64,000 nucleotides of DNA. Source: Ralstonia insidiosa. GTDB lineage: Bacteria > Pseudomonadota > Gammaproteobacteria > Burkholderiales > Burkholderiaceae. The translations under genes and the position numbers were made by a program. Shown piece after piece: positions 21,088-30,214 of this stretch. Each line of letters opens with the position of its first letter. Position 1 is the stretch's first letter. Where the stretch lies: assembly GCF_008801405.1 (NCBI RefSeq), contig NZ_VZPV01000004.1, positions 62,001 to 126,000 of the forward strand. Reading direction: 5' to 3'. The notes beneath the pieces are model-generated. The model did not search any database. It saw only the letters and a list, made by a program, of their open reading frames with translations, and was not told where the DNA came from.

Positions 21088-22551
21088 ATGGGCAAGGCGA
21101 CCGGTTTTCTCGAATTTCCCCGCCAGAACGAGGGATACGAAGCGCCCGAAGCGCGCGTGAAGCACTACAAGGAATTCGTGTTCGCACTGGCGGACAACGA
21201 AGCCAAGATCCAGGGCGCACGCTGCATGGACTGCGGCATTCCGTTCTGCAACAACGGCTGCCCGGTCAACAACATCATCCCGGACTTCAATGACTTGGTG
21301 TATCGCCAGGACTGGAAGACCGCGATCGAGGTGCTGCACTCGACCAACAACTTCCCCGAGTTCACGGGCCGCATCTGCCCGGCACCGTGCGAAGCGGCTT
21401 GCACGCTGGGCATCAATGAACTGCCGGTCGGCATCAAGTCGATCGAGCACGCCATCATCGACAAGGCTTGGGAAGAAGGCTGGGTCGCACCGCAAGTGCC
21501 CAAGCACAAGACCGGCAAGACCGTGGCCGTGGTCGGTTCGGGCCCCGCTGGCATGGCTGCCGCGCAGCAACTGGCACGCGCCGGTCACGACGTGACGCTG
21601 TTCGAAAAGAATGACCGCATCGGCGGCCTGCTGCGTTACGGCATCCCCGACTTCAAGCTGGAGAAGGCACAGATCGATCGCCGCATGCAGCAGATGGAAG
21701 CCGAAGGCGTGACGTTCCGCACCGGCGTGATGGTGGGCGACAAGACCGTGCCGGCCGGCATCGTCAATGACGCACGCGAAGTTATCTCCGCCGACGACAT
21801 CCTCAAGCAGTTCGATGCCGTGGTGCTGACGGGCGGTTCGGAAGTGCCGCGCGATCTGCCGGTGCCGGGCCGCGATTTGGATGGCGTGCACTACGCGCTC
21901 GAATTCCTGATCCCGCAGAACAAGGAAGTGGCCGGCGATGCGCCGAACCCGATCCGCGCGGATGGCAAGCACGTCATCGTGATCGGTGGTGGTGACACGG
22001 GTTCGGACTGCGTGGGCACGTCCAACCGCCATGGCGCCGCATCGGTCACGCAGTTCGAGCTGCTGCCGCGTCCGCCGGAAGAAGAGAACAAGCCGCTGGT
22101 GTGGCCGTACTGGCCGATCAAGATGCGCACGTCGTCGTCGCACGACGAAGGTTGCGAGCGCGATTGGTCGGTCGCCACCAAGGAACTCATTGGTGAGAAC
22201 GGCCGCGTGACCGGCCTTAAGGCCGTTCGCCTGGAGTGGAAGGACGGCAAGATGAGCGAAGTCGAAGGCAGCGAGTTCACGCTCAAGGCCGACCTCGTGC
22301 TGCTGGCAATGGGCTTTACCAACCCGGTCGGCGGTGTGCTGGATGCGTTTGGCGTGACCAAGGATGCGCGCAACAATGCACGCGCCGCCACCGAAGGTGA
22401 CAACGCCTACGCCACCAACGTGCCGAAGGTGTTTGCCGCCGGTGACGTGCGCCGCGGCCAGTCGCTGGTCGTGTGGGCCATCCGCGAAGGCCGTCAGGCT
22501 GCTCGCTCGGTGGACGCGTTTCTCATGGGCCATACGGAACTGCCGCGCTGA
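21088..22551 (+). CDS. gltD: Glutamate synthase (NADPH) small subunit
   Basis: This 487-residue flavoprotein takes electrons from NADPH to FAD and passes them through 4Fe-4S clusters to GltB. N-terminal cluster cysteines are in CMDCGIPFCNNGCP and CPAPCEAAC. The FAD-binding dinucleotide fold is GSGPAGMAAAQQLARAGH, and the NADPH fold is GGGDTGSDCVGT. GLLRYGIPDFKLEK is a family signature. The ATG at 21088 follows AGGAAGGAC. Length is normal. Confidence 0.97.
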   Translation: MGKATGFLEFPRQNEGYEAPEARVKHYKEFVFALADNEAKIQGARCMDCGIPFCNNGCPVNNIIPDFNDLVYRQDWKTAIEVLHSTNNFPEFTGRICPAPCEAACTLGINELPVGIKSIEHAIIDKAWEEGWVAPQVPKHKTGKTVAVVGSGPAGMAAAQQLARAGHDVTLFEKNDRIGGLLRYGIPDFKLEKAQIDRRMQQMEAEGVTFRTGVMVGDKTVPAGIVNDAREVISADDILKQFDAVVLTGGSEVPRDLPVPGRDLDGVHYALEFLIPQNKEVAGDAPNPIRADGKHVIVIGGGDTGSDCVGTSNRHGAASVTQFELLPRPPEEENKPLVWPYWPIKMRTSSSHDEGCERDWSVATKELIGENGRVTGLKAVRLEWKDGKMSEVEGSEFTLKADLVLLAMGFTNPVGGVLDAFGVTKDARNNARAATEGDNAYATNVPKVFAAGDVRRGQSLVVWAIREGRQAARSVDAFLMGHTELPR

Positions 22552-22575
22552 CCACGCGGTTGACCGTTTGACTCA

Positions 22576-22599
22576 GGGCCCGCTTCGGCGGGCCTTTTT
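22576..22599 (+). terminator. Intrinsic terminator after gltD
   Basis: GGCCCGC, a UUCG tetraloop, and GCGGGCC are followed by TTTTTC. UUCG-capped stems are typical of strong terminators. Confidence 0.85.
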
Positions 22600-22704
22600 C
22601 TTTGCGGCGCGCGAGTTGCGTTGTGACAGGGCCGTTATGCCTCATGGTTTACATCGACATGGTTTACCGGGGTTCAGCGCGGCAGGGCGGATTTCTAGAA
22701 TGAA

Positions 22705-23760
22705 ATGCCCCCCGACCTCCAAGCCACGATGCGAGCCTGCGACAGCAACTTGCGCGCAGATGTGCCCGATACGCCCGACCCGCGGCGACGCCGGGCTATT
22801 GCCTGGCTGGGTGCGCTGCCGGCAGCGCTGGCATTGCCGGCGCGCGCGGAACTGCTGGGCTATCCTTCGCATCCGCTGCGATTGGTCGTGCCGGCCGCCG
22901 AGGGCAGCGTGTTCGACGCGGTCGCCCGGGCGCTGGCCACGCAATTGCAGCAGCAGATCGGTCGCCTGGCCGATGTGGACGACCGCCCGGCTGCCAACGG
23001 CATGGCCGCTGGTGATCTGGTCGCACGTGCGCCGTCCGATGGTCATACGCTGCTGCTCCAGCAAACCACCTTTGTCATTCAGCCGGCGTTGGAGCCCGCG
23101 CCATATGATCCGCTGCGCGACTTCCAGCCGGTGGCCATGGTGGCCACGCTACCGTTGTTCCTGGCAGTCGATGCGCGACTGCCCATCACTTCTGTCACCG
23201 AACTGATCGCCCAGGCGCATGGGGAGTCCGTTTCCGTCAACTGCGGTTCGGACGTCATCGGCACCTGGTCCCACCTCGTCGCCGAGCAGTTTGTGCGTGA
23301 CTACGCCTTCCACGCACCGCACGTCGCTGTCCGCGGCGAAGCGGGACTCGTGCAGCAGGTGCTGGCGGGGCGCATGGCAGCGTGTTTCGCCTGCTATCCA
23401 AGCCTGTCGACGGGGGTGTCCAACGGTCAGTTGCGGCTGTTGGGCGTGACGGGATTGGCGCGTTCGACGTTCGCGCCCACCACGCCGACCTTGCGCGAGA
23501 CGGGGCTCGCCGGGTTCGACTACAGCGCGTGGGTTGGGGCGTTCATGCCGGCACGCACGCCCAAGCCGCTGTCGATGCGCGCAGCTGCCGAATTCCGTCG
23601 TGCGCTCACTTCAAGCGATGTTCTCGCCACATTGCGAGCGGGGGGCTTCGAGCCGGAGTGGAACACGCCCGATACCCTCGCCCAGGCCGCACGCCGCGAT
23701 GCCAGCCACTGGCAGGGGCTGATCCGCCAAGTGGACTTGCGCGTCGATACCGGTGAGTGA
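22705..23760 (+). CDS. Bug-family (TctC-type) periplasmic solute-binding protein
   Basis: This 351-residue protein is similar to the tripartite tricarboxylate transporter receptors (Bug proteins) abundant in Burkholderiales. A basic N-region DPRRRRAIAWLG leads a hydrophobic signal ending at ALPARA, possibly a Tat signal. LRLVVPAAEGSVFDAVARALA corresponds to the usual YPSKPIRLVVPFPPGG..D segment, but the canonical PGG is replaced by AAEGS, so it is a divergent member. No membrane partners (TctA/TctB) lie nearby, so the gene is an orphan and its ligand is unknown. The ATG at 22705 is the likely start; M9 (22729) is an alternative. Confidence 0.75.
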   Translation: MPPDLQATMRACDSNLRADVPDTPDPRRRRAIAWLGALPAALALPARAELLGYPSHPLRLVVPAAEGSVFDAVARALATQLQQQIGRLADVDDRPAANGMAAGDLVARAPSDGHTLLLQQTTFVIQPALEPAPYDPLRDFQPVAMVATLPLFLAVDARLPITSVTELIAQAHGESVSVNCGSDVIGTWSHLVAEQFVRDYAFHAPHVAVRGEAGLVQQVLAGRMAACFACYPSLSTGVSNGQLRLLGVTGLARSTFAPTTPTLRETGLAGFDYSAWVGAFMPARTPKPLSMRAAAEFRRALTSSDVLATLRAGGFEPEWNTPDTLAQAARRDASHWQGLIRQVDLRVDTGE

Positions 23761-24020
23761 CACATAGGGGGGGGGCGCCGCGCCTTGCGCACTACTTTCA
23801 GCGGGCGGCAAGACCACGTGCCAACAGCGCGGCGCTCAAGCCACACAAACTGTAGGTAAGCATGGAGTGACTGACGGGCTGCACGGGTTTCCACCTATAA
23901 TGGCGGGCCGTATCGAGCCGGTACGGCTAGCGAACATAACAAGATGCGGCCCGCCTCAAGCGTCACCCAGGGCCGCAAATCGACCGCAAACGAGCCGAGC
24001 CCTCAGCACCGAACTCCACC
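23761..24020. other. Intergenic region before mla operon
   Basis: This 260-base stretch has no gene. It contains a run of nine G residues at 23767-23775 and a perfect TATAAT at 23896-23901, the best candidate -10 for the mla operon. The matching -35 (CTGACG, 23871-23876, 19-base spacer) is weak. The leader would be about 115 bases. Confidence 0.45.
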
Positions 24021-24854
24021 GTGTCCACCCAGCCTACCAACGCCGTCGTCGAGCTTGACCAGGTCGATTTCGCCTACCAGCCAGGCGCGCGGAGCATCTT
24101 GTCCGGCCTGTGCATGCGCGTGCCCAAAGGCAGCGTGGTGGCCGTCATGGGCGGTTCGGGCTGCGGCAAGACAACGATCCTGCGGCTGATCGGCGGGCAG
24201 GTTGGGGCGGCAGCCGGCACTGTGCGCGTGCTCGGTCAGGACATTGGCGCCATGGACAAGCCGGCGTTGTACGCCGCCCGCCGCCAGATGGGCATGCTGT
24301 TCCAGTTCGGCGCGCTGTTTACCGATATGTCCGTGTTCGACAATGTGGCATTTCCGCTGCGCGAACACACTGAACTGCCTGAACTCCTCATCCGCGATCT
24401 CGTGCTGATGAAGCTCAACGCCGTCGGCCTGCGCGGTGCGCGCGACCTGATGCCGTCGCAGATTTCCGGTGGTATGGCGCGGCGCGTGGCGCTGGCGCGC
24501 GCGATTGCGCTGGACCCATCCCTCATCCTCTATGACGAGCCGTTCGCCGGGCTGGACCCGATCTCCCTGGGCCTGACCGCCTCGCTCATCCGCAAGCTGA
24601 ACGACGCGCTGGGCGCGACCAGCATCATCGTCTCGCACGATGTGCAGGAGACGTTCCACATCGCCGACTACGTCTATTTCATTGCCAACGGTGGCATTGC
24701 GGCCGAGGGCACGCCGGCCGAGTTGACGGCGTCGACGGACCCGTTCGTGCGCCAATTCGTGCACGGCGAGGCGGACGGTCCCGTGCCGTTCCACTATCCG
24801 GGCGTGCCGCTGGCCGAGGACTTCGGCCTGGGCAAGAACGGAGGCGGGCGATGA
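24021..24854 (+). CDS. mlaF: Mla lipid-transport ATPase MlaF
   Basis: This 277-residue ABC ATPase drives retrograde (or bidirectional) phospholipid movement between the outer and inner membranes with MlaE, MlaD and MlaB. Walker A is GGSGCGKTTILR, the signature is ISGGMARRVALARA, and Walker B is LILYDEPFAGLDP. The start is a GTG at 24021 and the end overlaps mlaE by ATGA. It is the first gene of mlaFEDACB. Confidence 0.94.
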   Translation: MSTQPTNAVVELDQVDFAYQPGARSILSGLCMRVPKGSVVAVMGGSGCGKTTILRLIGGQVGAAAGTVRVLGQDIGAMDKPALYAARRQMGMLFQFGALFTDMSVFDNVAFPLREHTELPELLIRDLVLMKLNAVGLRGARDLMPSQISGGMARRVALARAIALDPSLILYDEPFAGLDPISLGLTASLIRKLNDALGATSIIVSHDVQETFHIADYVYFIANGGIAAEGTPAELTASTDPFVRQFVHGEADGPVPFHYPGVPLAEDFGLGKNGGGR

Positions 24855-25618
24855 TTTCCTCCATCGGCTTCCTCGTTCGCGGGCTGATCAGCCGCTTGGG
24901 CTACGCGACGCGTACGCTGTTCGCGCTGTTTGCTGCCTCGGGCGACGTGCTGCGCCGCCCGCGTCTGGTGATCGAGCAACTGCGCTTCATCGGCAACGAT
25001 TCGTTCATCATCATTGCCGTGTCCGGGCTGTTTGTTGGCTTCGTGCTGGGCTTGCAGGGCTACTACACGCTCAATCGCTATGGTTCCGAGCAGGCGCTGG
25101 GCTTGCTGGTGGCGCTGTCGCTGGTGCGCGAGCTGGGTCCGGTGGTGACGGCGCTGCTGTTTGCCGGCCGCGCTGGTACGTCGCTCACCGCTGAAATCGG
25201 CCTGATGAAGGCCGGCGAGCAACTGATCGCCATGGAAATGATGGCCGTCGACCCGCTGGCCCGCGTGCTGGCGCCGCGCTTCTGGGCGGGTTTGATCGCC
25301 ATGCCGCTGCTGGCGGCGATCTTCAGCGCGGTGGGTATTCTGGGCGGATACTTTGTGGGTGTAGGCCTGATCGGCGTGGATCCTGGTGCATTCTGGTCGC
25401 AGATGCAGGCTGGCGTGGATGTGATGAGCGACGTCGTCAACGGCGTCATCAAGAGTGTGGTGTTCGGCGTGGCCGTGACCTTTATCGCGCTCTATCAGGG
25501 CTACGAGGCCAAGGCGACGCCCGAGGGCGTGTCGCGCGCGACGACCCGTACCGTGGTGATCGCGTCGCTGGCCGTGCTGGCGCTGGACTTTGTGCTGACG
25601 GCGCTGATGTTCAGCTGA
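24851..25618 (+). CDS. mlaE: Mla lipid-transport permease MlaE
   Basis: This 255-residue integral membrane permease of the MlaE/Ttg2B family has about five to six hydrophobic segments. Family stretches GYYTLNRYGSEQALGLLVALSLVRELGPVVTALLFAGRAGTSLTAEIGLMKAGEQLIAMEMMAVDP are well conserved. It forms the dimeric core of the MlaFEDB complex, on which the MlaD hexamer sits. It is translationally coupled to mlaF. Confidence 0.94.
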   Translation: MISSIGFLVRGLISRLGYATRTLFALFAASGDVLRRPRLVIEQLRFIGNDSFIIIAVSGLFVGFVLGLQGYYTLNRYGSEQALGLLVALSLVRELGPVVTALLFAGRAGTSLTAEIGLMKAGEQLIAMEMMAVDPLARVLAPRFWAGLIAMPLLAAIFSAVGILGGYFVGVGLIGVDPGAFWSQMQAGVDVMSDVVNGVIKSVVFGVAVTFIALYQGYEAKATPEGVSRATTRTVVIASLAVLALDFVLTALMFS

Positions 25619-25646
25619 CCCGTCAGACATTCAACGAGAAAGAATC

Positions 25647-26177
25647 ATGCGTAAGAGCCTCCTCGATTTCTGGGTCGGACTGTTCGTGCTGGTGGGCATC
25701 GTGGCGCTGCTGTTCCTGGCGCTCAAGGCCGGCAACATGAGCGCGTTCTCCTTTTCCAAGACCTACCAGGTGAAGGCTGCCTTCGACAACATCGGTGGCC
25801 TGAAGGTGCGTGCGCCGGTCAAGAGCGCGGGCGTGGTGGTCGGCCGGGTGTCGCAGATCCTGTTTGACGACAAGACCTACCAAGCCAGCGTCGTGCTCGA
25901 CATGGATCAGCGCTACCAGTTTCCGAAGGACAGCTCGGCCAAGATCCTGACCTCGGGCCTGCTGGGCGAGCAGTACATCGGCATCGAGCCGGGTGGGGAT
26001 GAGGCCATGCTGGCCAGCGGCAGCAAGATCACGATGACGCAGTCGGCGGTGGTGCTGGAGAACCTGATCAGCCAGTTCCTGTACAGCAAGGCCGCAGATG
26101 CCGGTGCTGGCGGCAACGGTAGCAACGGTAGTAGCGCTGGCGGAGCCAAGCCGGCCGAGGGCAGTGGGAGCAAATAA
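25647..26177 (+). CDS. mlaD: Mla MCE-domain lipid-binding protein MlaD
   Basis: This 176-residue protein has one N-terminal membrane anchor (about residues 7-27) and a single MCE domain (about 38-118: VKAAFDNIGGLKVRAPVKSAGVVVGRV). A hydrophobic pore helix (SAVVLENLISQFLYS) follows, then a Gly/Ser/Ala-rich tail. It forms a hexameric ring that takes lipids from MlaC. AGAAAGAATC before the ATG is a moderate ribosome-binding site. Confidence 0.93.
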   Translation: MRKSLLDFWVGLFVLVGIVALLFLALKAGNMSAFSFSKTYQVKAAFDNIGGLKVRAPVKSAGVVVGRVSQILFDDKTYQASVVLDMDQRYQFPKDSSAKILTSGLLGEQYIGIEPGGDEAMLASGSKITMTQSAVVLENLISQFLYSKAADAGAGGNGSNGSSAGGAKPAEGSGSK

Positions 26178-26180
26178 ACC

Positions 26181-26996
26181 ATGAAAACAAGAACGTCCAT
26201 CCACACATTGCGCGGTTTGGCGCTGGCCCTGACAGCTGGTGTCTCACTGTTGGCGGGCTGCGCCACGGGCCCGAACGCCAATCCGGCCGATCCGATCGAG
26301 CCGTTCAACCGCGAAGTCTTCCGCATCAACGAAGACCTCGACAAGGGCGTGCTCAAGCCCATCGCGCAAACGTATGTTGACGTGGTGCCGTCGCCGGCGC
26401 GCACGGCGGTGTCGAACTTCTTCTCCAATGCGGGCGATGTCTACTCGGCCGTCAACAACCTGCTGCAGTTGAAGGGCACTGCCGCGCTGGAAGACACGAT
26501 GCGCGTGGCGATCAACACCGTGCTGGGCCTGGGCGGCTTGATCGACATTGCGTCGGACGCCGGTTTGCCCAAGCACAAGGAAGACTTCGGCCAGACGCTG
26601 GGCGTGTGGGGTGTGCCGGCTGGCCCGTATGTGGTGTGGCCGCTGTTGGGGCCGAGCACCGTACGTGACACGGCGGGCTTCCTGGTCGACTGGCAGTTGG
26701 ATCCGCTGACGTATTGGCACAACGACACCATCACGTATTCGCTGGCTGCGGTGCGCGTGGTTGATGCGCGAGCGAACTTGCTCTCGGCTGGCAATGTGCT
26801 TGATGCCGCCGCCCTCGACAAGTACACATTCCTGCGCGATGCCTACCTGCAGCGCCGCCGTTATCTGATCTACGACGGCAACCTGCCGGAAGATCAAGAC
26901 AACACGAAATCGTCGGACAAGTCGTCCGATTCCGGCGATGCCACCGTGTCGCCGTATCACCGCTTCACGCCCAACTGGCCGGTGTTCCGCCGCTGA
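26181..26996 (+). CDS. mlaA: Outer-membrane lipoprotein MlaA (VacJ)
   Basis: This 271-residue lipoprotein (lipobox LLAGC) sits in the outer membrane with a porin and extracts mislocalised phospholipid from the outer leaflet. DPIEPFNREVFRINEDLDKGVLKP and GVWGVPAGPYVVWPLLGPSTVRDTAG are signature segments. The Ser/Asp-rich C-terminal tail (KSSDKSSDSGD) is typical of longer homologues. Here mlaA is inside the mlaFEDACB operon; in enterobacteria it is encoded elsewhere. Confidence 0.94.
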   Translation: MKTRTSIHTLRGLALALTAGVSLLAGCATGPNANPADPIEPFNREVFRINEDLDKGVLKPIAQTYVDVVPSPARTAVSNFFSNAGDVYSAVNNLLQLKGTAALEDTMRVAINTVLGLGGLIDIASDAGLPKHKEDFGQTLGVWGVPAGPYVVWPLLGPSTVRDTAGFLVDWQLDPLTYWHNDTITYSLAAVRVVDARANLLSAGNVLDAAALDKYTFLRDAYLQRRRYLIYDGNLPEDQDNTKSSDKSSDSGDATVSPYHRFTPNWPVFRR

Positions 26997-27149
26997 TCAC
27001 CACACGTAACAGCGTCGCCTCAAAGGTGACAAGGCGTAAAACTGACCGCCTTTGGGCGAACTCCCGACCGGGCGGTCTGTTCTAATCGCCAACAAGATTG
27101 TGGCCAGCGTGCTGCAAGCGACCCATAAATCACACTAGAAGGACGCGCT

Positions 27150-27785
27150 ATGTTGAAGAAACTCCTCCGCTCCCTGTTCACTGGCCTGGCGCTGACGGCT
27201 GCTGTGGCAACCGCCCCCGTACACGCTCAAGAGGCTGACGCGCAAACCACCGTCAAGACTGCGGTGGACGACGTGCTGACCACCATCAAGGGCGACCCGG
27301 ACCTGCGCGGCGGCAACATGGCCAAGGTCTTCCAACTGGTCGACCAGAAGATCGTGCCGCGCGCTGACTTCAAGCGCACCACGCAGATCGCCATGGGCCG
27401 TTTCTGGAACCAGGCATCGCCCGAGCAGCAGCAACAGATTCAGGACGGCTTCAAGACGCTGCTGATCCGCACCTACGCTGGCGCACTGTCCAACGTGAAG
27501 AACCAGACCGTCACGTACAAGCCGTTCCGTGCTGACCCGGCCGACACTGACGTGGTGGTGCGCTCGACCGTCAACAACAACGGCGAGCCGGTGGCCCTGG
27601 ACTACCGCATGGAAAAGACGGCCAACGGCTGGAAGGTCTACGACATCAACATCAGCGGCCTGTGGCTGTCGGAAACATACAAGAACCAGTTTGCCGACGT
27701 GATTAGCAAGAAGGGCGGCGTGGCTGGCCTGGTGCAATTCCTGGATGAGCGCAACGCACAGCTCGCCAAGGGCCCGGCAAAGTAA
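27150..27785 (+). CDS. mlaC: Periplasmic phospholipid shuttle MlaC
   Basis: This 211-residue protein has a signal peptide ending near VHAQ. MlaC carries phospholipids between MlaA at the outer membrane and MlaD at the inner membrane. VPRADFKRTTQIAMGRFWNQASPEQQQQIQDGFKTLLIRTYAGAL is the family core. The 153-base gap after mlaA holds AGAAGGA before the ATG and no other gene. A terminator-like hairpin follows before mlaB. Confidence 0.94.
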   Translation: MLKKLLRSLFTGLALTAAVATAPVHAQEADAQTTVKTAVDDVLTTIKGDPDLRGGNMAKVFQLVDQKIVPRADFKRTTQIAMGRFWNQASPEQQQQIQDGFKTLLIRTYAGALSNVKNQTVTYKPFRADPADTDVVVRSTVNNNGEPVALDYRMEKTANGWKVYDINISGLWLSETYKNQFADVISKKGGVAGLVQFLDERNAQLAKGPAK

Positions 27786-27808
27786 GTCGGACTCCGGTAG
27801 AATCGACG

Positions 27809-27840
27809 CAGCGGTCAATTCGGCCGCTGTTTCTTTTTCT
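27809..27840 (+). terminator. Terminator-like hairpin between mlaC and mlaB
   Basis: CAGCGG / CCGCTG with a 9-base loop is followed by the T-rich TTTCTTTTTCT, 24 bases after the mlaC stop. It may attenuate transcription into mlaB. Confidence 0.5.
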
Positions 27841-27849
27841 GACTCGACC

Positions 27850-28161
27850 ATGTTGACCTTGTCCGGCCCGCTGACTCAGCTCGAAGCGCCGCGCGTTCTG
27901 CGCGAGGGCGAGGCGAAGCTCGGCCAGGCGCGCGAGGCGGGCACTCCCACGCTGCGTGTCGATTGCGCGGGGCTGTCGCAGGTTGATTCTTCCGCGCTGG
28001 CGGTGCTGCTGTCGTGGCAGCGCACGGCGCAGTCCGCCGGTATCGCCCTCGATATCGCAGGCGCCCCGGAGGCGCTGTCCAATCTCGCCGCGCTTTACGG
28101 CGTCGAATCTCTGCTGGCCACCGTGCCGGCGTCTGCTGAACACCACCACGCACGACATTGA
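27850..28161 (+). CDS. mlaB: STAS-domain protein MlaB
   Basis: This 103-residue cytoplasmic STAS-domain protein binds MlaF and is needed for assembly and activity of the MlaFEDB ATPase. The STAS core DCAGLSQVDSSALAVLLSWQRTAQ includes the conserved serine region. I chose the ATG at 27850 because it gives the normal length; the open frame extends upstream into mlaC. It is the last gene of the mla cluster. Confidence 0.88.
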   Translation: MLTLSGPLTQLEAPRVLREGEAKLGQAREAGTPTLRVDCAGLSQVDSSALAVLLSWQRTAQSAGIALDIAGAPEALSNLAALYGVESLLATVPASAEHHHARH

Positions 28162-28414
28162 GGCGGCGTCCGGTGCTGGGCAGTGTCTTCCCCAACACCG
28201 CGATGCCGCGCCCCGGCCAGGGCGCCGCGCGCGCCGCTTCTGGCATTTCGTGCAGCTTCGGTGCCGCGCTGTAAGCCGCGCCGCCGTCTGTTGGTGCAGT
28301 TCCCCTATAATTCTGGGTTTGTCGCTCTGCCGCCGTTCTGTGCGGCGTCCGGGGCCGCGGTGATCATGTGGATCAGCGGTCACGAGATGCGCAGAGTAGT
28401 TCACTTTGTCGGCC
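28162..28414. other. Intergenic region before the ABC-2 exporter genes
   Basis: This 253-base stretch shows no gene. A perfect TATAAT lies at 28306-28311 and is probably the -10 of a promoter for the downstream ABC-ibaG-murA-his genes. No convincing -35 is seen at the standard spacing. Confidence 0.4.
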
Positions 28415-29371
28415 ATGAAAGCCATCGAAATCGCTGACGTCCGCAAGCGCTACAAGTCGTTGCAAGCGCTCAAGGGCGTGAGCCTGTCTGTCGAGCAGGG
28501 CGAGTTTTTTGGCCTGCTGGGCCCCAACGGCGCGGGCAAGACCACGCTGATCTCCATCCTCGCGGGCCTGAATCGTGCCGATTCCGGTAGCGTGCGCGTG
28601 CTCGGTCACGATGTCGTGTCCGACTACCGCACGGCGCGCCGCAAGCTCGGCGTGGTGCCGCAGGAACTGGTGTTCGATCCGTTCTTCACGGTGCGCGAAA
28701 CGCTGCGCCTACAGTCGGGCTATTTCGGCCTGACCAACAATGACGATTGGATCGACGAGGTCATGGCCAATCTGGACCTGACCAACAAGGCCGATGCCAA
28801 CATGCGCGCGCTGTCGGGGGGCATGAAGCGCCGCGTGCTCGTCGCGCAGGCGTTGGTACACCGCCCGCCGGTGATCGTGCTGGACGAGCCGACCGCCGGT
28901 GTAGACGTCGAATTGCGCCAGACGCTGTGGAAATTCATTTCGCGCCTGAACCGCGAGGGCCACACCGTCGTGCTGACCACGCACTACCTGGAAGAAGCCG
29001 AATCCCTGTGCGACCGCATCGCCATGCTCAAGTTTGGCGAAGTGGTGGCGCTCGATCGCACGGCCAACCTGCTGTCGCAATTTGCCGGGCTGCAACTGGT
29101 GCTGAGCTTCGCGAACGGCACGTTGCCCGCGTCGCTCGAAGGTCTGCGTCAACCCGGCAACCACGGCGAGCGCAGTGTGCGCCTGCGTCTGTCGGGCTAC
29201 GGCGAGGTCGAGCAGATTCTCTCGACCTGCCGTCAGGCCGGGTGCGAGATCGACGACATGGAAATCGCCAAGGCTGACCTGGAAGACGTGTTCGTGCAGA
29301 TCATGCGCCGCGAAGGCGGCATTCCCGCCGTACCGCAAACACCCGAGACCGCACTGGAGCCTGCAGCATGA
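28415..29371 (+). CDS. ABC-2 exporter ATP-binding protein (YadG/NodI-like)
   Basis: This 318-residue ABC ATPase has Walker A GLLGPNGAGKTTLIS, signature ALSGGMKRRVLVAQAL and Walker B VIVLDEPTAGVD. A C-terminal extension of about 90 residues is typical of ABC-2 type ATPases. It is coupled by an ATGA overlap to the permease that follows. The position between mla and ibaG-murA is conserved in betaproteobacteria, which suggests an envelope role, but the substrate is unknown. I chose the ATG at 28415; a TTG at 28406 would add three residues. Confidence 0.88.
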   Translation: MKAIEIADVRKRYKSLQALKGVSLSVEQGEFFGLLGPNGAGKTTLISILAGLNRADSGSVRVLGHDVVSDYRTARRKLGVVPQELVFDPFFTVRETLRLQSGYFGLTNNDDWIDEVMANLDLTNKADANMRALSGGMKRRVLVAQALVHRPPVIVLDEPTAGVDVELRQTLWKFISRLNREGHTVVLTTHYLEEAESLCDRIAMLKFGEVVALDRTANLLSQFAGLQLVLSFANGTLPASLEGLRQPGNHGERSVRLRLSGYGEVEQILSTCRQAGCEIDDMEIAKADLEDVFVQIMRREGGIPAVPQTPETALEPAA

Positions 29372-30156
29372 GCGCCATTCCCGAGAGCCTGCCGGGCCGC
29401 TGGGTCGGTTTCCGTACGCTGCTGTACAAGGAGGTGCTGCGCTTCTGGAAGGTGAGCTTCCAGACCGTGGCTGCGCCGGTGCTGACCGCGCTGTTGTACC
29501 TGCTGATCTTCGGCCACGTGCTGGAAGACCGCGTGAAGGTGTTCGATCAACTCAGCTACACCGCTTTCCTAGTGCCCGGTCTCGTGATGATGAGCGTGCT
29601 GCAGAACGCGTTTGCGAACAGTTCGTCCTCGCTCATTCAGTCGAAGATCACCGGCAACTTGGTGTTCATCATGCTGCCGCCGCTGTCGCACTGGGAGATG
29701 TTCGGAGCCTACGTGTGTGCCTCCGTCATCCGCGGTCTGGCAGTGGGGACGGGCGTGCTAATCGTGACGACCTTGTTCGCACATCTGCACTTCGCACAGC
29801 CGCTGTGGATTATCGTTTTTGCCGTGCTGGGCGCCGCCGTGCTCGGTACGCTGGGGTTGATCGCGGGTATCTGGGCGGAGAAGTTCGACCAGCTCGCCGC
29901 GTTCCAAAACTTTCTGATCGTGCCGGCCACCTTCCTGGCGGGCGTGTTCTATTCGATCCATTCACTGCCGCCGTTCTGGCAGGCAGTGTCCCACGCCAAC
30001 CCGTTCTTCTACATGATCGACGGCTTCCGCTACGGCTTCTTCGGCGTGTCCGATGTGCCGGTGGCGACGAGCCTCGGCGTGATGCTGATCGCGCTGGTCG
30101 TGGTGGGGGGGATTGCCCTGCAGATGCTGCGCACGGGCTACAAGCTGCGCCATTGA
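29368..30156 (+). CDS. ABC-2 exporter permease (YadH/NodJ-like)
   Basis: This 262-residue membrane protein of the ABC-2 family has about six transmembrane segments. The family signature near the C-terminus (FLAGVFYSIHSLPPFWQAVSHANPFFYMIDGFRYGFFG) is clear. It pairs with the upstream ATPase to form a homodimeric exporter of unknown cargo. Confidence 0.88.
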   Translation: MSAIPESLPGRWVGFRTLLYKEVLRFWKVSFQTVAAPVLTALLYLLIFGHVLEDRVKVFDQLSYTAFLVPGLVMMSVLQNAFANSSSSLIQSKITGNLVFIMLPPLSHWEMFGAYVCASVIRGLAVGTGVLIVTTLFAHLHFAQPLWIIVFAVLGAAVLGTLGLIAGIWAEKFDQLAAFQNFLIVPATFLAGVFYSIHSLPPFWQAVSHANPFFYMIDGFRYGFFGVSDVPVATSLGVMLIALVVVGGIALQMLRTGYKLRH

Positions 30157-30214
30157 TGCGTCCATAAAACCAACACGACGCACCACCCTAACGTTTTGCA
30201 GGAGAGGGAAGGCC

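Noticed and set aside
23767..23775. Run of nine G residues as a phase-variation tract (another at 50979-50987)
   Set aside because: Neither run lies in a coding frame or in a promoter spacer, so no switching target is evident.
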